5,533 bases of DNA from an uncultured Clostridia bacterium (GCA_946630405.1 CAMOYW010000089.1:1-5533); one strand, 5' to 3'. Counted from the stretch's first letter, positions 1 to 5,533 are shown. The notes: generated from the sequence alone by a model not told the origin. Numbers and translations: made by a program.

Positions 1-733
1 GGCTTGTCTTGTCGGGATCGAGCCAAACAGCGCCCGATTGTGTCTTGCCCATCTTTTTGCCTTCGGAGTTAAGAAGAAGGGTGATGGTCATTGCGTAGGC
101 ATCTTTTCCAAGCTTTCTTCTGATAAGCTCTGTGCCGCCGAGCATGTTGCTCCACTGGTCGTCGCCGCCGAATTGCATGTTGCAACCGTACTCGGTGTAG
201 AGTTTGTAGAAGTCATAGCTTTGCATTATCATGTAGTTGAATTCGAGGAAGGAAAGACCTTTTTCCATTCTCTGCTTATAACATTCGGCGGTAAGCATTC
301 TGTTTACGCTGAAGTGGGGACCTATATCTCTCAATACTTCGATATAGTTAAGATCCATAAGCCAGTCGGCATTGTTTACCATAAGTGCCTTGCCGTCCGA
401 GAAGTCGATAAAGCGTGACATCTGCTTTTTGAAACACTCGATATTGTGGTTTATGGTATCGACCGTCATCATTTGGCGCATATCCGTTCTACCGGAGGGG
501 TCGCCTATCATACCTGTGCCGCCGCCTAAAAGGGCGATGGGCTTGTTGCCTGCCATTTGCAGTCTTTTCATAAGGCAAAGTGCCATAAAGTGACCTACGT
601 GCAAGCTGTCCGCCGTAGGGTCAAAGCCTATATAGAATGTGGCTTTTCCCTCGTTTACAAGCTCCCTGATCTCTTTTTCGTCGGTGAGCTGAGCAAGCAG
701 ACCTCTTGCCTGCAGTTCTTCAAATATTTTCAT
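1..733 (-). CDS. tyrS: Tyrosyl-tRNA synthetase (TyrRS), 3' end cut by the window
   Basis: This cytoplasmic class I aminoacyl-tRNA synthetase charges tRNA-Tyr with tyrosine using ATP. My reading of the minus strand gives 244 residues without a stop; the family is usually about 400-420, so the catalytic domain is here and the C-terminal tRNA-binding (S4-like) part lies beyond the left edge. The HIGH signature is HVGH at 45-48 within YIGFDPTADSLHVGH (34-48). The tyrosine and adenylate site shows Y34, D38, D78 (in GMIGDPSG), Y167, Q171 and D174, matching the Geobacillus stearothermophilus numbering almost exactly. DDQW is at 191-194, and the KMSKS loop is KMGKT at 227-231, a TyrRS-type variant. 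T51 of the Geobacillus enzyme is Ala here. The start is set by an AGGAGG nine bases upstream and an ATGA overlap with the stop of the HD-domain gene, so it is last or near last of a coupled operon. Identification is secure. Confidence 0.97.
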   Translation of the reverse strand, partial: MKIFEELQARGLLAQLTDEKEIRELVNEGKATFYIGFDPTADSLHVGHFMALCLMKRLQMAGNKPIALLGGGTGMIGDPSGRTDMRQMMTVDTINHNIECFKKQMSRFIDFSDGKALMVNNADWLMDLNYIEVLRDIGPHFSVNRMLTAECYKQRMEKGLSFLEFNYMIMQSYDFYKLYTEYGCNMQFGGDDQWSNMLGGTELIRRKLGKDAYAMTITLLLNSEGKKMGKTQSGAVWLDPDKTS

Positions 734-1266
734 TGGAATATTCCTCCTACAAAAGATACGATTTTAGTGCCGAAATGCGAGCCCCAATTGTAGCATACTT
801 CAAGACCTGCGGCGTATTTATCAGCCATGGTCACGGCATAGCTCACTTTATATCTGGGTATTCCGGGGTAGAGTGGCCACATGTGCTTTAATATGGCATC
901 TTTTTCTCTGTGGCTGAGTTTTGCGAGCCTCGAAGCGTTTTTGACGGCAAGCCTCGGATGCAAAAAGGCGTGAAGCTGCGGTGTTTTTTTGTAATGCCAG
1001 TCATACCAATACAGGTCGTGTAAAAGTCCGGCTCTTGCACATTCTCTCGGATCTGCGCCTATCTTAAGCCCTATACGGTAGCTGTAATATGCTACGTTTA
1101 GGCAGTGTTGCAGTCTCGATGTGCGGAAATGCTGATCGAATTTGTCGAGTTTTTTCACCAGGGGCTGGTTCAAAAGATCTTCGATGTAGCCCATAAATTC
1201 AACTGCGTAGGGATTGTCCTCGTCGAACCTGATCTTAGAGCCTATCGCTTTGTTATTCAGTCTCAT
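730..1266 (-). CDS. HD-domain protein, probable metal-dependent phosphohydrolase
   Basis: Predicted soluble protein of 178 residues consisting of little more than one HD domain. Counting from the ATG at 1266, the likely metal ligands are H54 (in QHCLNVAYYS), the H83-D84 pair (in GLLHDLYWYDW), H103 (in LHPRLAV), H128 (in KHMWP) and D149 (in MADKYAAG). This is the H...HD...H...H...D order of the HD superfamily, whose members hydrolyse phosphomonoesters or phosphodiesters of nucleotides. The substrate cannot be read from the sequence. The frame stays open to an ATG at 1275 (181 residues), but the AAAGG at 1280-1276 directly abuts that codon and sits nine bases before the 1266 ATG, so I prefer 1266. 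It overlaps the YesL-like gene by about 14 bases and tyrS by 4 (ATGA), so it is expressed with both. Confident for the domain, open for the function. Confidence 0.85.
   Translation of the reverse strand: MRLNNKAIGSKIRFDEDNPYAVEFMGYIEDLLNQPLVKKLDKFDQHFRTSRLQHCLNVAYYSYRIGLKIGADPRECARAGLLHDLYWYDWHYKKTPQLHAFLHPRLAVKNASRLAKLSHREKDAILKHMWPLYPGIPRYKVSYAVTMADKYAAGLEVCYNWGSHFGTKIVSFVGGIFQ
743..748 (-). promoter_or_regulatory. Ribosome binding site of tyrS inside the HD-domain gene
   Basis: AGGAGG on the minus strand, nine bases before the tyrS ATG (733-731). It lies within the last codons of the upstream gene (Val-Gly-Gly-Ile-Phe-Gln-stop), so the Gly-Gly codons double as the Shine-Dalgarno sequence. 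It decides the tyrS start and supports translational coupling through the ATGA overlap. Confidence 0.85.
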
Positions 1267-1924
1267 TATCATCATCCTTTACGGTAAAGCTTTCGTCGTC
1301 GTTTTCGTCCTTATCAAGATCCGGCTGATATTTTCTGAATATGTTCATAAACATAAAAGAGGTGAGGGGAGCGTATACTCCCATAAGCACCATAAAAAAC
1401 AGCGGAAACATGTATATAGGCGCTTCGACCACATATATAAGCAGTAATCCCACTCCCATCAGCAAAATACAGCTGAATGTAGTAAGCAGGTGCCTGTTTG
1501 CCAGCATAAATGCCATTTTGAAAAGAGCGGGTAGCTTCATATCAAATCTGGCAAGAAGAGGGAAAAGGAACACGTATGTTCCGATTATCTCAAACAGAAG
1601 TACGAACTGCAAGGGGAACAGAAGTGAACCTCGCTGCATGTTCATAATGTTGATGTATTCTATATAAAGCATTCCGAGAAGTATTAGGGTGGCTATTGTG
1701 GCTTGTATGAAATTTCTGCCGAAGCTTTTGAAAAAGTCGCTTGATATATAGCCTTCTCTGTTGGATATCTGCCTGGTCGTGACATAGAATACGGCTGTGG
1801 TGGATGCACCGAAGGTGATTATGGGCAGTGAGCAAAGCATCCAAAGGATGAGAAGCACAGCCATATCACCGAACCAAGTGCCTATTTTATAAAATTTACT
1901 TTCGAGTCCTAAAAATTTATTCAT
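1253..1924 (-). CDS. YesL/DUF624-like integral membrane protein
   Basis: Polytopic membrane protein of 223 residues resembling the DUF624 family (Bacillus subtilis YesL type), whose molecular role is unknown. The family look comes from the N-terminal segment ending in CSLPIITFGASTTA (31-44), followed by FFKSFGRNFIQAT (64-76) and FLFPLLARFD (119-128). Hydrophobic stretches at roughly 20-39, 73-93, 104-125, 147-166 and 170-195 suggest five membrane spans. The C-terminus from about residue 199 is a hydrophilic, strongly acidic tail (DLDKDENDD, then KDDDNETE). The start codon forms an ATGA overlap with the stop of the CvpA-family gene, and no clear Shine-Dalgarno precedes it, so it probably depends on reinitiation by ribosomes finishing that gene. 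YesL in Bacillus sits near carbohydrate-uptake genes, but the neighbourhood here is different and gives no transport assignment. Family call good, function unknown. Confidence 0.8.
   Translation of the reverse strand: MNKFLGLESKFYKIGTWFGDMAVLLILWMLCSLPIITFGASTTAVFYVTTRQISNREGYISSDFFKSFGRNFIQATIATLILLGMLYIEYINIMNMQRGSLLFPLQFVLLFEIIGTYVFLFPLLARFDMKLPALFKMAFMLANRHLLTTFSCILLMGVGLLLIYVVEAPIYMFPLFFMVLMGVYAPLTSFMFMNIFRKYQPDLDKDENDDESFTVKDDDNETE
1276..1280 (-). promoter_or_regulatory. Ribosome binding site deciding the HD-domain gene start
   Basis: AAAGG on the minus strand. It touches the first in-frame ATG (1275) with no spacer but lies nine bases before the third in-frame ATG (1266), favouring the shorter protein. 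It falls within the coding end of the YesL-like gene. Confidence 0.5.
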
Positions 1925-2619
1925 ATCAATAGTTTAAAAGGGTTAAATGCGTAAAATATAACGACTATATTTGATTGTTCCATTGCGGTGCAAAGCTTTG
2001 TGAAAAACGGTTGCCCGACAAAAAGCTGTATGCAAAACACGGCTATCCAAAGGAATACTATCGAGCATATACCGCCTACGATCGCACCGCCTATCAGGTT
2101 GAGTTGCTTTATCACCACAAAGGAAGAAAATACCTTTATACAGCAGCTTATCAGCCTGACTGCCGCAAATGATATAACAAATACGGCAAGGGTGGAGAGT
2201 GCTCGCACAACGATACCTGCAAGATAGTGGGAAATATAGTCTATAAATGTATTCACCCCGAGTATCTCGTACATTACGGAATTGTTGTTGTCAAGGAGCA
2301 GATCCCGCAAGGTATCGGGCAGGGGGAGTGAATTTATAATATTCAGCTGTTCGGGCTGAGTTGCGGCGGGAGCACTCGTGTTAAGCATGAGCCTTTGTGC
2401 TATGCCGTCTGCAATGCTTTGTTCCAAAGGGCTTGATATAATGAGCTTAGTCACCGTTGGTGTAAGTATGTTTGCGATTATAAGGGCAATGACCGATGAA
2501 AACAGGTTAAATGCCGATACAAGCAAGCCTCTGAAAGCTCCGTAGCCGCATCCTATAAGTATGATCCCTATTGCGATCATATCAAGGATCATGGGGTCAA
2601 AACCTTCGGCACTCATCAT
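1921..2619 (-). CDS. CvpA-family membrane protein
   Basis: Membrane protein of 232 residues with the pattern of the CvpA (colicin V production) family, a widespread Pfam family named after the Escherichia coli protein. Predicted spans are roughly 11-29, 34-54, 137-160 and 174-200. Family-like features are GYGAFRGLLVSAFNLFSS (25-42), linking the first two spans, LNLIGGAIVGGI (173-184) before the last span, and the NPFKLL end (226-231). The stretch at about 55-130 between spans two and three is a long loop, including an Ala/Pro/Gln-rich part near 82-91. Two adjacent ATGs are possible (2619 and 2616); I chose 2619 because GGAGG lies seven bases upstream and it forms the ATGA overlap with the propeller gene. 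Downstream it overlaps the YesL-like gene by four bases. The role is probably envelope-related, but the biochemical activity is unknown, and nothing suggests actual bacteriocin export here. Confidence 0.82.
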   Translation of the reverse strand: MMSAEGFDPMILDMIAIGIILIGCGYGAFRGLLVSAFNLFSSVIALIIANILTPTVTKLIISSPLEQSIADGIAQRLMLNTSAPAATQPEQLNIINSLPLPDTLRDLLLDNNNSVMYEILGVNTFIDYISHYLAGIVVRALSTLAVFVISFAAVRLISCCIKVFSSFVVIKQLNLIGGAIVGGICSIVFLWIAVFCIQLFVGQPFFTKLCTAMEQSNIVVIFYAFNPFKLLI

Positions 2620-4094
2620 GATGCCGCCTCCGTTACGGCTTCTGTCGCTGCTTCGGTGGTCGCCTCGGTGTTACCTTCCTCTTCGATATCCGTATCTTTT
2701 TCCACAAGTACCGAGCCGTTTTTTATGTTATACAGGCTCAGCTTGTTTGCGGTAGCCATAAGCACCTTGTTTGAACGGGTATAGAACATCAGTTTGTTTA
2801 TCTGCTGAAGAGCGGAATAGCTCCAAAGCTTTTTGCCTCTTATGTCAACTGCGGTAAAGCTGTTGCCGCAACCTATTATACAAGAGTCGAATGCACCGTT
2901 AAGTGATGTTATTTCGGCTTGTACGGAGGCAGAGCCGACTTCCTTTCCGTTGCGGTAGTTGTAGAAGTGTACCGTGTTTGCAAGTTCCGAGCCGTCGTTT
3001 GAGGAAAACTCAAGGCTTTCGCCAAAGCCCAAAGCGATATACTGTTCGCTTATGATGCTCATGGCAACGGGTTTGTTGGTATATTCCTGCTTCCAGTTTT
3101 GCACATATGTTTTGGTATTTCCTCCGCCTATATTTGCCATATATTTGTCGGTAAATGCCATACAGCTGTTGTCGGGCATAAAGCGAAGCGTTGCGATTAT
3201 ATCCGTACCGAGGTTTATGGCAGAGAACATACCGTCGCTGTTGTTGGCGGATTTTGCACTGTTTTTATCCGTGTAGTAGAAGGAAATGCTTGACTGTGCC
3301 TTTAAGTTTTTAATGTCTATAAAGCCTACGGAAAAATACTTTCCGTCGTTTGACACATCCACGCATGTGGGTATACCGTCTTCTATTACATATCTTCCTT
3401 GTGAAAGTATCTCACCTGCGGGGGAGTATATGTCCACATTGTAGTCGCTTTCGGCGTTGTTTTGGTAAATTACAGCACTGTTGCCCTTTGCGTTTATCGC
3501 AAACGAGGTTATGGCACCGCTTGTGCTCACGGCGTAAAGTCTGCCGCCCGTGTTGTAAACGATGAGCTGTCGCCCTTTATCATCTGCGACTGCGGCATAG
3601 TTTCCGTCACAAAGCATTACCGGAGCGGTCATGGAATATGTGTCCGTCCAAACGGTACTGCCCGACTTGTTTAAAAGCTGCATACCGTCTTTGGAGCAGT
3701 AATACACGCTTCTGCCCACGGGGGAGAAATCATTCCTTGCGGATATATTGTATTCTGCGGAAAATACGGCGTTTTCTTTGCCTATATCCGAGATCTTATC
3801 GTAATTGAATATATAGAACAGTCCGCCTATCGCAAGTGCCACAAGTGCTATGCATACTAAGGCAAAGCGAAGAGGGATGGTAAATTTCTTTTTTTTGCGC
3901 CGCTTGCCATTTTTCCTGGGGTGGGGCGGCTTTTTTTCGAGAGAGAGCTTAACGGCATTGCTTGAGGGGTTTTCCTCGGCGGTTTGCTCACTTTGAGTGG
4001 AGGTCTGCTCCGTCTTGTCCAAAGTGTCGTCCGTATTTGCCGTGTTTGCGTTTTCTTGCAGGGTCTCGCTCTCGCTGAGCTTGTTTTCGTCCAT
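2616..4094 (-). CDS. Membrane-anchored beta-propeller-like protein, DUF5711-like
   Basis: Protein of 492 residues, first gene of the minus-strand operon. The N-terminal 55 or so residues are polar, acidic and rich in Thr, Ser, Gln and Glu. A basic patch follows (RKNGKRRKKKK, 60-70), then one hydrophobic span (about 75-96). This order predicts a cytoplasmic tail with the bulk of the protein outside the membrane. Residues about 110-465 show recurring short beta-strand units such as GRSVYYCSKDGMQLLNKSG, GNYAAVADDKGRQLIVYN and FTAVDIRGKKLWSY, the pattern of WD40/PQQ-like propellers and of the DUF5711 family as I know it from Clostridia. There is no catalytic motif, so a scaffold or sensor role is an inference. 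The C-terminus is four tandem TEAx units. The start has AAGGAG eight bases upstream and a consensus promoter before it. The gene ends in an ATGA overlap with the CvpA-family gene. Family name is from recollection; the topology is plain. Confidence 0.8.
   Translation of the reverse strand: MDENKLSESETLQENANTANTDDTLDKTEQTSTQSEQTAEENPSSNAVKLSLEKKPPHPRKNGKRRKKKKFTIPLRFALVCIALVALAIGGLFYIFNYDKISDIGKENAVFSAEYNISARNDFSPVGRSVYYCSKDGMQLLNKSGSTVWTDTYSMTAPVMLCDGNYAAVADDKGRQLIVYNTGGRLYAVSTSGAITSFAINAKGNSAVIYQNNAESDYNVDIYSPAGEILSQGRYVIEDGIPTCVDVSNDGKYFSVGFIDIKNLKAQSSISFYYTDKNSAKSANNSDGMFSAINLGTDIIATLRFMPDNSCMAFTDKYMANIGGGNTKTYVQNWKQEYTNKPVAMSIISEQYIALGFGESLEFSSNDGSELANTVHFYNYRNGKEVGSASVQAEITSLNGAFDSCIIGCGNSFTAVDIRGKKLWSYSALQQINKLMFYTRSNKVLMATANKLSLYNIKNGSVLVEKDTDIEEEGNTEATTEAATEAVTEAAS
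2622..2669 (-). repeat. Four tandem 12-base units encoding TEAx at the propeller protein C-terminus
   Basis: Residues 476-491 read TEAT, TEAA, TEAV, TEAA, followed by Ser and the stop. The codons differ between units (ACC, ACA or ACG for Thr; GAG or GAA for Glu), so the protein pattern is kept while the DNA has drifted. A low-complexity Thr/Glu/Ala tail of this sort is plausibly an extended extracytoplasmic linker or tail. Confidence 0.75.
2627..2631 (-). promoter_or_regulatory. Ribosome binding site of the CvpA-family gene
   Basis: GGAGG on the minus strand, seven bases before the ATG at 2619. It is formed by the Thr-Glu-Ala codons (ACG GAG GCG) of the last TEA repeat of the upstream propeller gene, so the same bases encode the C-terminal tail and set the next start. 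Confidence 0.8.
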
Positions 4095-4102
4095 CAGAAA
4101 AG

Positions 4103-4108
4103 CTCCTT
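4103..4108 (-). promoter_or_regulatory. Ribosome binding site of the propeller protein gene
   Basis: AAGGAG on the minus strand, eight bases before the ATG at 4094. It supports this start for the first gene of the operon. Confidence 0.85.
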
Positions 4109-4131
4109 AAACGGGATTTTTATACGAATAC

Positions 4132-4160
4132 ATTATACACTAAAGTTTTTACATTGTCAA
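4132..4160 (-). promoter_or_regulatory. Consensus sigma-A-type promoter of the five-gene operon
   Basis: On the minus strand TTGACA (4160-4155) and TATAAT (4137-4132) are separated by exactly 17 bases, a perfect match to the vegetative consensus. Transcription should start near 4125, giving a leader of about 30 bases before the ATG at 4094. That leader is too short for a T-box or other large riboswitch. The -35 lies in the left copy of a direct repeat shared with the eno promoter. Confidence 0.88.
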
Positions 4161-4161
4161 A
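4141..4161 (+). repeat. Left copy of a 21-base imperfect direct repeat (possible operator)
   Basis: This copy begins TAAAGTTTTT and ends TTGTCAAA. It matches 4192-4212 at 18 of 21 positions. It covers the -35 and much of the spacer of the minus-strand promoter. The TTGWCAA core is its own reverse complement apart from the central base, which is why the same repeat supplies a -35 to opposite strands. Confidence 0.55.
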
Positions 4162-4191
4162 CAAACCGAGCAAAGGTTTTGAAAAATGTAA

Positions 4192-4212
4192 TAAAGTTTT
4201 TTCCTTGACAAA
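4192..4212 (+). repeat. Right copy of the 21-base imperfect direct repeat (possible operator)
   Basis: This copy begins TAAAGTTTTT and ends TTGACAAA, overlapping the -35 of the eno promoter. It is 51 bases from the left copy, close to five helical turns, so both copies would lie on nearly the same DNA face. Part of the similarity is forced by the -35 hexamers and AT richness. Confidence 0.55.
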
Positions 4213-4233
4213 TCGGTCTATTTTTATTATTAT
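4205..4233 (+). promoter_or_regulatory. Sigma-A-type promoter of eno
   Basis: TTGACA (4205-4210) and TATTAT (4228-4233) are separated by 17 bases, with 11 of 12 consensus positions matched. An alternative -10, TATAGT at 4231-4236, would need a 20-base spacer and is less likely. Transcription should start near 4240, giving a purine-rich leader of about 50 bases with no obvious hairpin. Confidence 0.82.
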
Positions 4234-4274
4234 AGTAAAAGAGAATTTATGATTTTCAAGAAGACAAGCAAGGA

Positions 4275-4280
4275 AAGGAG
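4275..4280 (+). promoter_or_regulatory. Ribosome binding site of eno
   Basis: AAGGAG lies 11 bases before the ATG at 4292, slightly longer than the usual 5-9. It is the only good Shine-Dalgarno in the leader and supports this start. Confidence 0.8.
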
Positions 4281-4291
4281 ACTTTTTCAAA

Positions 4292-5533
4292 ATGAAAGGT
4301 TATTTAGAAATTCTTGATGTTTACGCAAGAGAAGTGCTCGACTCAAGAGCTAACCCCACTGTTGAGGTAGAGGTTGTTGTTGATGCAGGCGGCAGCGAGG
4401 TGATGGGACGTGCTATGGTTCCCTCAGGTGCATCTACAGGTCAGTTTGAGGCTGTTGAGTTAAGAGACGGCGGAGACCGTTACTGCGGTAAGGGCGTTGA
4501 GCAGGCTGTTGCTCATGTAAATGAGGATATAGCAGAAGAGCTTATCGGTATGAACGCTCTTGATCAGGTAGCTATCGATAAGAAGATGATCGAGCTTGAC
4601 GGTACACCCAACAAGGCTAAGTTTGGTGCAAACGCTATCTTAGGTGTGTCCATGGCTGTTGCAAGAGCTGCTGCTGAGGCTCTTAACATGAGCATTTATC
4701 AGTACCTTGGCGGCTTCAACGCAAAGACTCTTCCAGTACCCATGATGAACATCATGAACGGCGGTAAGCATGCAGATAACACCGTAGACCTTCAGGAATT
4801 CATGATCATGCCCGTAGGCGCTACATCCTTTAAGGAAGCTCTTCGTTGGTGCTGTGAGATTTATCATGCACTTAAGAGCGTATTAAAGGGCAAGGGTCTT
4901 TCCACAGGCGTAGGTGACGAGGGTGGTTTCGCTCCCGACCTTGCTACAAGTGATGATGTACTTGATAATATCGTTGAAGCTATCGAGAAGGCAGGCTACA
5001 AGCCCGGCGAGCAGATCAGAATAGCTATGGATCCCGCTTCTTCCGAGCTTTACAATGAGGCAGACGGTCTTTATCACTTCCCCGGTGAGACAAAGGCTAA
5101 GGGCGCAGAGCAGGAGATAGTAAGAACAAGCGCAGAGATGGTTGAGTACTATGCCGCTCTTTGCGAGAAGTATCCCATCATTTCTATCGAGGACGGTCTT
5201 GCCGAAGAGGATTGGGACGGTTGGAAGCTTCTTACCGACAGACTTGGAGACAAGATTCAGCTTGTAGGTGATGACCTTTTCGTTACAAACACCACAAGAC
5301 TTCAAAAGGGTATCGACCTTCAGGTTGCAAACTCTATCCTTATCAAGGTAAATCAGATCGGTACACTTACCGAAACATTTGACGCTATCAAGCTTGCTAA
5401 CAGAAACAATATGACTGCTGTTGTATCTCACCGTTCGGGCGAGACAGAAGACACAACTATCGCAGATATCGTTGTAGCTGTAAACGCAGGTCAGATCAAG
5501 ACGGGTGCTCCCGCAAGAACAGACCGTGTAGCT
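4292..5533 (+). CDS. eno: Enolase (phosphopyruvate hydratase), 3' end cut by the window
   Basis: Cytoplasmic glycolytic enzyme that interconverts 2-phosphoglycerate and phosphoenolpyruvate with Mg2+. The window gives 414 residues without a stop; the family is about 430, so only some 15-20 C-terminal residues are missing. The mobile loop PSGASTG is at 44-50. H160 and E169 lie in GGKHADNTVDLQEF. The general acid/base pair is E210 (in GDEGG) and K352 (in ILIKVNQIGT). Metal ligands are D247 (AMDP), E300 (SIED) and D327 (VGDD). H380 lies in the SHRSGETED motif and K403 in QIKTGA. All expected active-site residues are present. One oddity is Ala20 in DSRANPTVE, where most enolases have Gly. It is transcribed from its own promoter, divergent from the five-gene operon. 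Certain identification. Confidence 0.98.
   Translation, partial: MKGYLEILDVYAREVLDSRANPTVEVEVVVDAGGSEVMGRAMVPSGASTGQFEAVELRDGGDRYCGKGVEQAVAHVNEDIAEELIGMNALDQVAIDKKMIELDGTPNKAKFGANAILGVSMAVARAAAEALNMSIYQYLGGFNAKTLPVPMMNIMNGGKHADNTVDLQEFMIMPVGATSFKEALRWCCEIYHALKSVLKGKGLSTGVGDEGGFAPDLATSDDVLDNIVEAIEKAGYKPGEQIRIAMDPASSELYNEADGLYHFPGETKAKGAEQEIVRTSAEMVEYYAALCEKYPIISIEDGLAEEDWDGWKLLTDRLGDKIQLVGDDLFVTNTTRLQKGIDLQVANSILIKVNQIGTLTETFDAIKLANRNNMTAVVSHRSGETEDTTIADIVVAVNAGQIKTGAPARTDRVA

Noticed and set aside
38..418. A 126-codon open frame on the plus strand
   Set aside because: It is antisense to tyrS, whose frame has all synthetase motifs in place, so this is a shadow.
1590..1844. An 84-codon minus-strand frame rich in His and Arg
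   Set aside because: It is an alternative frame of the YesL-like gene, which has clear membrane spans and fits the operon overlaps.
1921..2619. A bacteriocin (colicin V) production system
   Set aside because: CvpA-family is only a family name. No bacteriocin precursor, double-glycine leader, ABC exporter or immunity gene is present.
4095..4291. Search of the divergent intergenic region for a riboswitch, T-box, small RNA or terminator
   Set aside because: It is AT-rich with no GC-rich stem followed by a T run and no T-box-like conserved bulge. Promoters, ribosome sites and the direct repeat account for the visible signals.
4249..4317. A 22-codon upstream frame starting in the eno leader and overlapping the eno start
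   Set aside because: There is no ribosome site before its ATG, which would be only about nine bases from the predicted transcript start. It contains no run of regulatory codons, so leader-peptide control is not supported.
4883..5431. A 182-codon open frame on the minus strand inside eno
   Set aside because: It lies wholly antisense to a clearly real enolase reading frame, has no recognisable domain, and its Ser/Cys/Leu-rich composition is what the complement of eno codons gives.

Overview
The window looks like a chromosomal housekeeping region from a low-to-moderate GC Gram-positive anaerobe of the Clostridia, most plausibly a Ruminococcus-like member of the Oscillospiraceae. The grounds are the gene families (a DUF5711-type propeller protein, a CvpA-family protein and a YesL/DUF624 protein), strong AGGAGG-type ribosome sites, sigma-A-type promoters and the style of the enolase sequence. 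The taxon is inferred from protein character only. No mobile element, CRISPR array, tRNA or rRNA is visible, and almost every base is coding.

Layout. Positions 1 to 4094 hold five genes on the minus strand. In transcription order they are: a membrane-anchored beta-propeller-like protein (2616-4094), a CvpA-family membrane protein (1921-2619), a YesL/DUF624-like membrane protein (1253-1924), an HD-domain phosphohydrolase-like protein (730-1266) and tyrosyl-tRNA synthetase tyrS (1-733, cut by the left edge). All four junctions overlap: three are 4-base ATGA overlaps and one overlaps by about 14 bases. There is no room for internal terminators, so this is very probably one translationally coupled operon. 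Positions 4095 to 4291 are the only intergenic DNA. Positions 4292 to 5533 hold the enolase gene eno on the plus strand, lacking only its last codons at the right edge.

The 197-base divergent intergenic region carries two good sigma-A-type promoters facing away from each other. The operon promoter is an exact TTGACA-17-TATAAT. The eno promoter is TTGACA-17-TATTAT. Both -35 elements lie inside copies of a 21-base imperfect direct repeat (18 of 21 identical, 51 bases apart), which is the most interesting non-coding signal here.

How the genes may work together. Three consecutive envelope proteins (one with a large predicted extracytoplasmic propeller, two polytopic) are co-expressed with a probable metal-dependent HD hydrolase and an essential aminoacyl-tRNA synthetase. 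Their joint function is not known from the sequence. The expected T-box leader in front of tyrS is absent here because tyrS starts inside the preceding gene. Overall this is an ordinary core-genome region. I found no clear novel system, only an uncharacterised conserved-looking operon and a possible shared operator.
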